Source of the DNA: an uncultured Roseburia sp.
Lineage (GTDB): Bacteria; Bacillota; Clostridia; Lachnospirales; Lachnospiraceae
Reading direction: 5' to 3'
Assembly: GCA_934358955.1 (NCBI GenBank)
Contig: CAKRLC010000002.1
Location: forward strand, 1-64,000
DNA: 64,000 bases
The notes beneath the pieces were generated by a model. It saw only the letters and a program-made list of their open reading frames with translations. It was not told the DNA's origin and did no database searches. The stretch's first letter is position 1; every line of letters begins with the position of its first letter. Positions 35,967 through 44,195 of this stretch are shown here, one piece after another. The position numbers and the translations under genes were made by a program.

Positions 35967-36248
35967 ATGAGAAAGAAAACTGAGAATCAGATCCGCGAAA
36001 AAATGGTTCAAAAGCTGGAGCTGCCAAAGGATCTTGTTTTCCAGGCAGCAATCGTTACGATAACAGGAAGAAAAGAAGTATTGATCGAAAATTATAAAGG
36101 AATCCTGAACCTTGATGAAACAGCTGTGTTCATTCAGACGACGAATGGAAGATTGTCCGTCAAAGGAGCAGGTTTATCGGTTGAGTACTTTACAAACGAG
36201 GAAATGAAAATCAGTGGGCGGATTGATTCCGTCCAATATGAATATTAA
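35967..36248 (+). CDS. yqfC: Sporulation protein YqfC
   Basis: 93 residues, first of the sporulation pair yqfC-yqfD. The core is LELPKDLVFQAAIVTITGRK and VLIENYKGILNLDETAVFIQ, as in YqfC/DUF1429-like beta-rich proteins. In Bacillus it is made in the mother cell under sigma-E. There is no clear Shine-Dalgarno before the ATG at 35967, which is 8 nt after the stop of the previous gene. Its stop overlaps the yqfD start. Confidence 0.88.
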   Translation: MRKKTENQIREKMVQKLELPKDLVFQAAIVTITGRKEVLIENYKGILNLDETAVFIQTTNGRLSVKGAGLSVEYFTNEEMKISGRIDSVQYEY

Positions 36249-37492
36249 TGTTCGTTGTATCAATTTTAAAGTTTTTTCGCGGATACGTGCTGGTACATCT
36301 GACCGGGTATGCACCGGAACGTTTTTTAAATTTGTGTGGAAATCACGATATTTTGATCTGGAATTTAAAGCCTACGGAAGATGGTTATGATTTCTGCATC
36401 AGTGTTGCCGGCTACAGACAGTTAAAACCGATTTTACGAAAGACAAAAACAAGGGCGTGTATCCAAAAAAGATATGGATTACCGTTTCTTTTCTTCCGGT
36501 ACCGGAAACATAAGATGTTTTTGATCGGGCTGCTCTTATGCGCAGGGCTTCTTTTTTACTGCTCTGGTTTTGTATGGAACATTGAGGTAAAAGGGAATTC
36601 CTTTTTATCTGAAGAGACGATTTTGCGTTTTTTGCAGGAGGAACAGGCGGGATTTGGAAGTAGGATCTCTGCAATTGACTGTGAGCAGCTTGAGGAGAAG
36701 CTGCGAAGTACTTATACAGATGTGATCTGGACGTCTGTAAAAATCTACGGAACAAAAATGACGGTAGAATTACAGGAAAATCTGTTGCCGGAGGAAAAGC
36801 ACCAGGGCAGCGAAATCCCATGTGATATCGTGGCGTCAAAGGATGGCGTGGTCACATCGATCCTGACAAGGACCGGCACACCCTCTGTGACGGCTGGCAT
36901 GGAAGTGAAAAAAGGAGATTTGCTTGTCAGCGGGCTTGTAGAAGTGAAAAATGATGATGGAGAAGTAAAGGAATATTTATATCCTGGCGCAGATGCGGAC
37001 ATTATCGGAGCAGTCCGCTATACTTACCGGGATGAAATAAATATCCGTTATCTGGATAAAATAAAAACTGGCAGGGAAAAAAAGACTTATGGATTTCGAT
37101 TCCTTGACTATTCCTTAAAAAATCCTTTTTTTAAGGTTGGTTTTCGTACTTATGACTGTCTGGAGGAAGCGCGGCAATTACATTTCTCAGACAATTTTTA
37201 TCTCCCGGTTTATTTTGTCAGTTATTGCTATGAGGAATATGAAACAGAAGAAAAAATAAGGACAAAAGAAGAGATAGAGAGCATCGCAGACTGCAATTTT
37301 GTCCAATATCTTCAAAATTTGGAAGAAAAAGGTATTCAAATTACAGGAAAAGATGTTATGATAGAAAAGATGAATCAAAAATACGTCGTGAGCGGAACCG
37401 TGGATGCACAGGAATCCATCGTATCCTATAAGCCGACAGAGATTCTGGAAATAACGAGTGAAAAGAGGCAGCAAGGGAATGAGTCTGACTGA
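36248..37492 (+). CDS. yqfD: Sporulation protein YqfD
   Basis: 414 residues. Amino-terminal region LKFFRGYVLVHLTGYAPERF, a single transmembrane helix (MFLIGLLLCAGLLFYCSGFV, ~residues 92-111), and a long extracytoplasmic part with EVKGNSFLSEETILRFLQEE (POTRA-like) and VASKDGVVTSILTRTGTPSV. Required for stage IV sporulation in Bacillus. The ATG overlaps yqfC's TAA (TAATG), and its 3' end overlaps phoH by 14 bp. Confidence 0.92.
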   Translation: MFVVSILKFFRGYVLVHLTGYAPERFLNLCGNHDILIWNLKPTEDGYDFCISVAGYRQLKPILRKTKTRACIQKRYGLPFLFFRYRKHKMFLIGLLLCAGLLFYCSGFVWNIEVKGNSFLSEETILRFLQEEQAGFGSRISAIDCEQLEEKLRSTYTDVIWTSVKIYGTKMTVELQENLLPEEKHQGSEIPCDIVASKDGVVTSILTRTGTPSVTAGMEVKKGDLLVSGLVEVKNDDGEVKEYLYPGADADIIGAVRYTYRDEINIRYLDKIKTGREKKTYGFRFLDYSLKNPFFKVGFRTYDCLEEARQLHFSDNFYLPVYFVSYCYEEYETEEKIRTKEEIESIADCNFVQYLQNLEEKGIQITGKDVMIEKMNQKYVVSGTVDAQESIVSYKPTEILEITSEKRQQGNESD

Positions 37493-38480
37493 AATATCTT
37501 TGAATATACCAACCGAGCATGTGGCAAATGTGTTCGGACAGTTTGATGCATATATAAAGAAAATAGAGCGCACTCTTAATGTGACGGTGGTTGTCCGCGG
37601 GGACTCCATGAAGCTGATCGGAAGCGAACGTCAGATTAAGAGTGCTTCTAATGTGTTTATGCAGTTATTAGAGCTTTCCAAAAGAGGAAATGTGATCACG
37701 GAACAGAATGTGAATTATGCGCTGTCTTTAGCAGCAGAAGACAAAGAGTCTGCGATCGTTGAGATTGATAAGGAATGTATCTGTCACACGATCAACGGAA
37801 AACCGGTAAAGCCTAAGACGATCGGGCAGAAGAATTATGTCGACGCGATCCGCAATAAGATGATCGTATTTGGTATGGGACCCGCCGGAACCGGAAAAAC
37901 ATATCTGGCGATGGCAATGGCGATCACTGCTTTTAAAAATGAAGAAGTCAGCCGTATTATCCTTACAAGACCGGCGATCGAAGCGGGAGAAAAATTAGGA
38001 TTTCTGCCGGGAGATTTGCAGAGTAAGGTCGATCCTTATTTGCGTCCGTTGTATGATGCACTGTACCAGATCATGGGAGCAGAAAGCTTTCAGAAAAATA
38101 TGGAAAAAGGACTGATCGAAGTGGCACCGCTTGCCTATATGCGTGGACGTACTTTGGATAACGCATTTATTATTTTGGATGAGGCACAGAATACGACACC
38201 TGCGCAGATGAAGATGTTTCTGACCCGTATCGGCTTCGGCTCCAAAGCGGTGATCACAGGGGATGCTACCCAGAAGGATCTTGCGCCGGGGACAGCTTCC
38301 GGTCTGGATGTGGCTTTAAAAGTCTTAAAGAAAGTGGATGAGATTGGTATCTGCGAGCTGACAAGCCAGGACGTTGTAAGGCATCCGGTTGTACAGAAAA
38401 TCGTAAAAGCTTACGAAGATTATGAAAAGAAAAATAAGCCCAGAAACACTGACACAAAACGTAGAAAAAATACACGTTAA
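37479..38480 (+). CDS. phoH: PhoH-family ATPase
   Basis: 333 residues from the ATG at 37479 (MSLTEISLNIPTEH), preceded by CAAGGGA; an upstream in-frame GTG has no RBS. A KH-like N-terminal region (RTLNVTVVVRGDSMKLIGSE) precedes the P-loop domain, with Walker A GPAGTGKTYLAMAMA and Walker B AFIILDEAQNTTPAQMKMFL. It is related to the RNA helicase/ATPase domain of superfamily 1 and is usually encoded next to ybeY, as here. Confidence 0.95.
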   Translation: MSLTEISLNIPTEHVANVFGQFDAYIKKIERTLNVTVVVRGDSMKLIGSERQIKSASNVFMQLLELSKRGNVITEQNVNYALSLAAEDKESAIVEIDKECICHTINGKPVKPKTIGQKNYVDAIRNKMIVFGMGPAGTGKTYLAMAMAITAFKNEEVSRIILTRPAIEAGEKLGFLPGDLQSKVDPYLRPLYDALYQIMGAESFQKNMEKGLIEVAPLAYMRGRTLDNAFIILDEAQNTTPAQMKMFLTRIGFGSKAVITGDATQKDLAPGTASGLDVALKVLKKVDEIGICELTSQDVVRHPVVQKIVKAYEDYEKKNKPRNTDTKRRKNTR

Positions 38481-38510
38481 GACATGGACGAAAATACGGA
38501 GGAAAAGGAT

Positions 38511-39008
38511 ATGACACTGAATCTGGAAGAGGAAGTTGCAGTTCCATTTGAATTTGACTATGCATCACTGGCAAAGGAAGTAATCTCTTTTACATTAGAC
38601 CATGAGGATTTTCCTTATGAATCCGAGGTGAATCTTACACTGACGGATAATGAGGGAATTCATGAGATCAATAAAATGTACCGCCAGATCGACCGGCCGA
38701 CAGACGTACTCTCATTTCCAATGCTTTCTTATGATGAGGCAGGGGATTTTTCAAAATTAGAAGATGATTATGATGATAATTTTAATCCGGACACAGGTGA
38801 AATTATGCTTGGCGATATTGTAATATCCGTAGATAAGGTATTAGAGCAGGCAGAAAGCTATGGACATACACCACGCCGGGAATACGCCTTTTTGATCGTC
38901 CACAGTATGCTGCATCTGTTCGGCTATGACCATATGACACCGGAAGAGGCTGCTGTAATGGAAGAAAAACAGAGAAAAATTCTTGATGAGATGGGAATCA
39001 CAAGATAA
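38511..39008 (+). CDS. ybeY: Endoribonuclease YbeY (rRNA maturation)
   Basis: 165 residues. The zinc site is HSMLHLFGYDH, the H-x3-H-x5-H signature, near the C-terminus. NKMYRQIDRPTDVLSFPM and GEIMLGDIVISVDKVLEQA are other conserved stretches. GGAGG at 38498-38502 supports the ATG at 38511 over an earlier one at 38484. YbeY functions in 16S rRNA 3' end maturation and ribosome quality control. It follows phoH in the usual order. Confidence 0.95.
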   Translation: MTLNLEEEVAVPFEFDYASLAKEVISFTLDHEDFPYESEVNLTLTDNEGIHEINKMYRQIDRPTDVLSFPMLSYDEAGDFSKLEDDYDDNFNPDTGEIMLGDIVISVDKVLEQAESYGHTPRREYAFLIVHSMLHLFGYDHMTPEEAAVMEEKQRKILDEMGITR

Positions 39009-39026
39009 GAGATTTTGGGGAATAAT

Positions 39027-40685
39027 ATGGGAAATAATAAAAAAAGTAATGCAAATTTTCTGGTGCAGGGCTCAATTCTTGCGATGGCATCGATCATCAG
39101 CCGTGTGATCGGTCTGATTTACAGAATCCCGCTGACTGCGATCATTGGGAATAAAGGAAATGATTATTATGGCTGTGCATTTGAAATATATAATATTTTA
39201 CTGATCATTTCGTCTTACAGTCTGCCGCTTGCTGTTTCGAAGCTTGTATCTGCAGATCTTTCCGTAGGACGTAAAAAGAATGTTTCAAGAATTTTAAAAT
39301 GTGCCCTGGCATTTGGCGCAACGACTGGAATGATAGCGGCATTGATTTTGTTCTTTGGTGCAGAGTATATTACCGGAACGATCATGAAGACACCGTATAG
39401 CATTTTTGCAGTGAAGGTACTTGCACCGGGACTGGTGATCGTAGCTGTGCTAGGTGTTATGCGTGGTTTCTTCCAGGGACTTGGAACCATGATACCAAGT
39501 GCTGTTTCACAGGTACTTGAGCAGATTGTCAATGCGATCGTGAGTGTATGGGCGGCTTATGTCTTATTCCGGTATGGAGCAAGAGTGGGTGCGGTACTTG
39601 GAAATCCGGAGAATTATGCTGCAGCTTATGGAGCAGAAGGCGGTACGATCGGAACGGTTTCCGGATCCGTTGTAGCCTTGCTGTTTGTCGGTTTTGTACT
39701 TATGACATATATGAAATCATTCCGCAAACAGGTGCGGCATGACCACAAAGGAGAGGTAGACAGCTATTCTTATTTATTTAAGATCCTGTTTATCACCATT
39801 GTGCCGGTATTGCTCAGTACGACCATTTATAACTGCAATGCGATCTTAGATCAGGCAATCTTTAAAAATATTGCCAATTATCAGGGATACTCAGCAAACG
39901 ATATCAGTGAATGGAATGGTATTTATACCGGAAAATATAAAACACTGATCAATGTGCCAATCTCGATAGCATCTTCACTGGCAGCATCTTCTGTGCCTGC
40001 ACTTACCGCTGCGTATGCAAATAGAGATCATGAAAAAATTCAGTCACAGATCAATATTGCGATCCGTTTCATTATGATCGTTGCGTTCCCATGCGCAGTT
40101 GGTATGGGAGTTCTCGCAGGACCGATCTTACAGCTGCTGTTTCATGATACGTCAGAACTTGCTGCACAAATGTTACAGCTGGGAGCGATTTCTATTGTCT
40201 TCTTTTCCCTGTCCACATTATCAAATGGATTGCTGCAGGGAATCAACCGGATGAAACAGCCGGTAAAAAATGCTGCGATCGCGCTTGCGCTGCATATTGT
40301 ATTATTAATTGTTCTGATGCTTGCATTCGATATGAAAATTTATGCAGTTGTATATGCAAATGCATTCTTCGGTCTGATCATGTGTGTGCTGAACGCTTAT
40401 TGTGTAAAAAAATACAGTGGTTATAAACAGGAATACAAAAGAACATTTGTTGTTCCGGGAGTGGCCTCCGTGCTGATGGGCGTTGTTATTTTCCTGAATT
40501 ACAAATTATGGATGTATATCTTCCGTGTGAATGCACTCGCAACGATCGTGAATATTCTTGTTGGGGCCATTGTATATGCCGCATTGCTTTTCCTGTTAAA
40601 GGGACTGACAGAAGAAGAAATCTTAAAACTTCCAAAAGGAAGAACCATCGTGCGTTTCGCGAAGAAAATGCATCTGCTGCGATGA
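39027..40685 (+). CDS. MOP-superfamily flippase (SpoVB/MurJ-like)
   Basis: 552 residues from the ATG at 39027, with GGGG six bases upstream. Around 14 hydrophobic helices. The N-terminus SILAMASIISRVIGLIYRIP and helices such as YNILLIISSYSLPLAVSKLV follow the polysaccharide/oligosaccharide flippase pattern (MatE/PST fold). YytgP/SpoVB proteins in Firmicutes flip lipid-linked peptidoglycan precursors, the latter during spore cortex synthesis. Which of the two roles it plays is not decidable here. Confidence 0.88.
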   Translation: MGNNKKSNANFLVQGSILAMASIISRVIGLIYRIPLTAIIGNKGNDYYGCAFEIYNILLIISSYSLPLAVSKLVSADLSVGRKKNVSRILKCALAFGATTGMIAALILFFGAEYITGTIMKTPYSIFAVKVLAPGLVIVAVLGVMRGFFQGLGTMIPSAVSQVLEQIVNAIVSVWAAYVLFRYGARVGAVLGNPENYAAAYGAEGGTIGTVSGSVVALLFVGFVLMTYMKSFRKQVRHDHKGEVDSYSYLFKILFITIVPVLLSTTIYNCNAILDQAIFKNIANYQGYSANDISEWNGIYTGKYKTLINVPISIASSLAASSVPALTAAYANRDHEKIQSQINIAIRFIMIVAFPCAVGMGVLAGPILQLLFHDTSELAAQMLQLGAISIVFFSLSTLSNGLLQGINRMKQPVKNAAIALALHIVLLIVLMLAFDMKIYAVVYANAFFGLIMCVLNAYCVKKYSGYKQEYKRTFVVPGVASVLMGVVIFLNYKLWMYIFRVNALATIVNILVGAIVYAALLFLLKGLTEEEILKLPKGRTIVRFAKKMHLLR

Positions 40686-40765
40686 CAAAGAAACTTGCAC
40701 ATTGGCAAATAGAAACTATTTTAATGGAATTTGAATAAGAGGATAACAAGGGGCAAATACTTATC

Positions 40766-41137
40766 ATGGGTGATAGAATGAAAAAAATGATAGGTGTTTG
40801 TCTCTTATTTGTTTTGATCGCAGCAGGAGCGTTGTGGATCGATCATCAGATTGGAAGAGACCAGAATGAGATCACACAGGATTCTGAAAAGGTGGAAGAG
40901 ACGGAAGTGAATACAGCGTCTGCAGAACGGGTAATGGTTTCAGAAACTGCAAAATATCAGGCCGCAGATTTGGAAGGAAAGGTTGTGATTCTTTGGACAG
41001 GATCAGGGAATGTTTTCTGTGAGACTGCGATTTCATATAAAAAACTTCCAGATGAGATCAAAAAAAAGATGGCGGACGGGCTTTATTTTCAGAATGAAAT
41101 GGAACTGTATGAATTCCTTGAGAATTATTCTTCCTAG
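40766..41137 (+). CDS. Small secreted or membrane-anchored protein, unknown function
   Basis: 123 residues. One hydrophobic stretch (MIGVCLLFVLIAAGALWI) is a signal anchor, then an acidic, low-complexity linker. The tail, GKVVILWTGSGNVFCETA then KLPDEIKKKMADGLYF and ELYEFLENYSS, is a compact beta-alpha domain resembling one I associate with other small secreted Lachnospiraceae proteins. AAGGGG precedes the ATG at 40766 by 12 bases; the ATG at 40778 is an alternative start. Confidence 0.65.
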   Translation: MGDRMKKMIGVCLLFVLIAAGALWIDHQIGRDQNEITQDSEKVEETEVNTASAERVMVSETAKYQAADLEGKVVILWTGSGNVFCETAISYKKLPDEIKKKMADGLYFQNEMELYEFLENYSS

Positions 41138-41142
41138 AAAAT

Positions 41143-41171
41143 TTGAATGTTTCAGCCAGATATGCTACAAT
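41143..41171 (+). promoter_or_regulatory. Promoter upstream of the flavoprotein pair
   Basis: TTGAAT at 41143-41148, 17 bp, TACAAT at 41166-41171 preceded by TG (extended -10). Confidence 0.65.
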
Positions 41172-41250
41172 GTAGTGCGAATATCAGGTTCACAGAACAT
41201 CTGTGAACCGTAAATGTGATCATGAAAGAATGAATCATTAATAAGATGGA

Positions 41251-42672
41251 ATGAATGAGAGAACAATGAAAACAGAAGAAAAGAAACAGTATGATGTCCT
41301 TGTGATCGGTGGTGGTGCAGCCGGTATGATGGCGGCTGTCACTGCTGCGGCAAACGGGGCACATACTGCGGTTATAGAACATAAAGACCGTGTCGGAAAG
41401 AAAATCCTTTCTACAGGTAACGGAAAATGCAATTATACGAATGAATTGCAGGGTGTCACTTATTACAGAGGTGAAGACCCTGCATTTGTGTTGCCTGTTA
41501 TCGAACAGTTCGGGTTTGAAGAAACAGTTGCTTTTTTTAAGGAGCTTGGAATTTATCCAAAGGTCCGAAATGGTTATTATTATCCTGCAAGTGAGCAGGC
41601 TGCTTCCGTTCTCGATGTGCTGCGGTTAGAACTTGCTTACCAAAAGGTTGATGTATATACAGAGTGTGAGCTTACACAGCTTTATAAGAAACGGGAGCTT
41701 TTTTATGCAGAGACGAAAGAACAGACCTTTTTGGCAGGAACGGTGATTTTTGCAACCGGATTGCTGGCGGCAGAAAAAACCGGAAGTGATGGAAGTGCGA
41801 TTCCATTTATAAAAGAGTTCGGGCATCGGTTTGCAGAGATTGTCCCTGCACTGGTTGCCTTACAGTGTCAGGAAGGATTTTTTAAGCAGCTGGCAGGAAT
41901 CCGTACAGAAGCAGGCATCCGGTTAATGATAGATGGAGCCTGTGTTGTGGAAGAAACCGGTGAATTGCAGCTTACAGATTATGGCATTTCCGGAATCCCG
42001 GTATTCCAGGTAAGCCGTTTTGCAACAAAGGCACTGAAAAGAAAACAGAAAGTTACAGCATCGATTGATCTTTTCCCTGCGCTTTCAAAAGAAGAGCTAT
42101 ATCATGTTCTTGAAAAGAGATTTGGAGAAAACGCACACGGAAAGACAGCCCAGGAGGCAGTGATCGGTCTGTGGAATAAGAAGCTTGGAGAAGTCTTATT
42201 AAAAGAAAGTAATATTTCACTTACTGGATTTGCGGATCGAGTAGAAAGAAAGAAGCTTCATGAGCTGGCAGACAGATGCAAGTGCTTTCATGTGACAGTA
42301 ACCGGAAGCAAGCCATTCGAACAGGCACAGGTGTGTGCTGGTGGTGTGTATACAAAAGATATTCGTCCGGAAACGATGGAATCACTGTTAGAGCCGGGAC
42401 TTTATTTCGCCGGTGAGGTTGTTGATATTGATGGAATGTGCGGTGGCTATAATTTACAGTGGGCATGGTCAAGCGGTCATGTGGCAGGAAAGAGTGCAGC
42501 ACAGGCAGCAGTACAGCTGCATTTACATAAAAAAGAAAAGATAAGGGAAAAGAATGCTAAGGATCAATCAGATAAAAATGCTCCCGGAAGAGGGCGGAGC
42601 GCAGTTGGAAGAAAAGATAGAAAAAATTCTGAAAGTAAGAAAAGACCAGATAAAAAAGGTCACTATCGTTAA
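41251..42672 (+). CDS. FAD-dependent oxidoreductase, HI0933/BaiN family
   Basis: 473 residues. FAD motif VLVIGGGAAGMMAAVTAAANG at 12-32 and the family stretch DRVGKKILSTGNGKCNYTN. The C-terminal FAD loop MCGGYNLQWAWSSGHVAGKS is intact. Members (YhiN, BaiN) are flavin reductases of mostly unclear substrate. The last ~40 residues are a basic tail (KNSESKKRPDKKGHYR) encoded by a different frame of the next gene, giving a 119-bp overlap. That tail may be dispensable. Confidence 0.88.
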   Translation: MNERTMKTEEKKQYDVLVIGGGAAGMMAAVTAAANGAHTAVIEHKDRVGKKILSTGNGKCNYTNELQGVTYYRGEDPAFVLPVIEQFGFEETVAFFKELGIYPKVRNGYYYPASEQAASVLDVLRLELAYQKVDVYTECELTQLYKKRELFYAETKEQTFLAGTVIFATGLLAAEKTGSDGSAIPFIKEFGHRFAEIVPALVALQCQEGFFKQLAGIRTEAGIRLMIDGACVVEETGELQLTDYGISGIPVFQVSRFATKALKRKQKVTASIDLFPALSKEELYHVLEKRFGENAHGKTAQEAVIGLWNKKLGEVLLKESNISLTGFADRVERKKLHELADRCKCFHVTVTGSKPFEQAQVCAGGVYTKDIRPETMESLLEPGLYFAGEVVDIDGMCGGYNLQWAWSSGHVAGKSAAQAAVQLHLHKKEKIREKNAKDQSDKNAPGRGRSAVGRKDRKNSESKKRPDKKGHYR

Positions 42673-44146
42673 AAAATCCATAGATGCAAGGAAAAAACCA
42701 CATTTACAGATGGTATATACGGTAGATGTGGAAGTTGCAGATGAGAAAAAGACGATAAACCGCTGCAAAAATAAAACAGTTTCTGTGGTGAAACCAAAGC
42801 GGTATCAGATTCCGGAAACAGGAGAGAAACAGCTTCATAACAGACCAGTGATCATCGGAGCAGGTCCTGCGGGATTATTTGCAGCATATCTTCTCGCGAA
42901 GGAAGGATATCAGCCACTACTGTTAGAGCGTGGGAAGAAAGTAGAAGACCGGACAAAGGATGTAGAAACATTCTGGAAAACAGGAAAGCTGGATCCCGGA
43001 TCGAATGTCCAATTTGGGGAAGGCGGTGCAGGTACCTTTTCGGATGGAAAGTTAAATACACTTGTGAAGGATCCAATTGGAAGAAATCAGTTTGTACTGG
43101 AAACTTTTGTAAAATTTGGAGCACCGGAACATATTTTATATGAGAGTAAACCACATATCGGGACAGATGTGCTTGCAGAGGTGATCGCAGCGATGCGTAA
43201 TGAGATCATACGTCTTGGTGGGGAGGTACGCTTTGAAACCCGTATGACAGGAATTCAGGCAGAAAAAGGAAATCTTTTTGCAATCGCAACAGAAAAAGGG
43301 GAAGTGATCGAGACTGAGGTGTGCATTCTTGCACCGGGACACAGTGCGCGTGATACCTTTGAAATGCTTGAAAAAACAGAGCTTCATATGGAGCCAAAGG
43401 CGTTTGCAGTAGGTTTCCGTGTGGAACATCCACAGTATTTTATTAATCAGACACAGTATGGAGAAATTTACTGTGACAGACTTGAGGCTGCACCATATAA
43501 GGTGACGGCAAATCTTGCAAATGGGCGTGGAGTCTATTCTTTTTGTATGTGCCCTGGCGGTTATGTTGTAAATGCATCCTCAGAGCAGGGAAGATTGGCA
43601 GTCAACGGCATGAGCTATTCGGATCGAGGAAGCCAAAATGCGAACAGTGCGATCATTGTATCGATCACACCGGAGGATTATGATGGAACAGATGCACTTG
43701 CAGGGGTCCGTTTCCAGAGGGCACTCGAAGAGAGGGCTTATCATCTTGCAGATGGAAAAATCCCACAACAGCTTTTTGGGGATTACTGTGCGAATCGTAC
43801 CAGCAATAGCTACGGAGAATTTGAATCAGAAACAAAAGGAGAACATCAGTTCGCTAACTTGCGCGGATTGATGTCAGATGATATGGAACAGTCTTTTATG
43901 GAGGGGATGCATGCATTTGCAGGACATCTTCCAGGATTTGACAGAACAGATGCGATACTGTCAGGAGTGGAGAGCAGGACGTCATCGCCACTTCGGATAA
44001 ACCGTGATGAGACATTCCAGTCCAATATAAGGGGACTTTACCCATGCGGGGAAGGTGCCGGATATGCAGGAGGCATCACATCTGCAGCAATGGATGGATT
44101 AAAGGTTGCCGAAGCGATCATAAAGAATTATCAACCGGCGCATTGA
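42554..44146 (+). CDS. FAD-dependent oxidoreductase, COG2509-type
   Basis: 530 residues. N-terminus MLRINQIKMLPEEGGAQLEE with a ferredoxin-like small domain, then FAD motif PVIIGAGPAGLFAAYLLAKE at ~96-115, and FGEGGAGTFSDGKLNTLVKD. FCMCPGGYVVNASSEQG and GEGAGYAGGITSAAMDGLKV are strong family hallmarks. It overlaps the upstream gene by 119 bp, and its own start is well supported by conservation of the first residues. Substrate unknown. Confidence 0.9.
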   Translation: MLRINQIKMLPEEGGAQLEEKIEKILKVRKDQIKKVTIVKKSIDARKKPHLQMVYTVDVEVADEKKTINRCKNKTVSVVKPKRYQIPETGEKQLHNRPVIIGAGPAGLFAAYLLAKEGYQPLLLERGKKVEDRTKDVETFWKTGKLDPGSNVQFGEGGAGTFSDGKLNTLVKDPIGRNQFVLETFVKFGAPEHILYESKPHIGTDVLAEVIAAMRNEIIRLGGEVRFETRMTGIQAEKGNLFAIATEKGEVIETEVCILAPGHSARDTFEMLEKTELHMEPKAFAVGFRVEHPQYFINQTQYGEIYCDRLEAAPYKVTANLANGRGVYSFCMCPGGYVVNASSEQGRLAVNGMSYSDRGSQNANSAIIVSITPEDYDGTDALAGVRFQRALEERAYHLADGKIPQQLFGDYCANRTSNSYGEFESETKGEHQFANLRGLMSDDMEQSFMEGMHAFAGHLPGFDRTDAILSGVESRTSSPLRINRDETFQSNIRGLYPCGEGAGYAGGITSAAMDGLKVAEAIIKNYQPAH

Positions 44147-44195
44147 ATCATAGAAAATAAAAGACTTGAATACTGACGGAAGGAAGTTAACGTAA

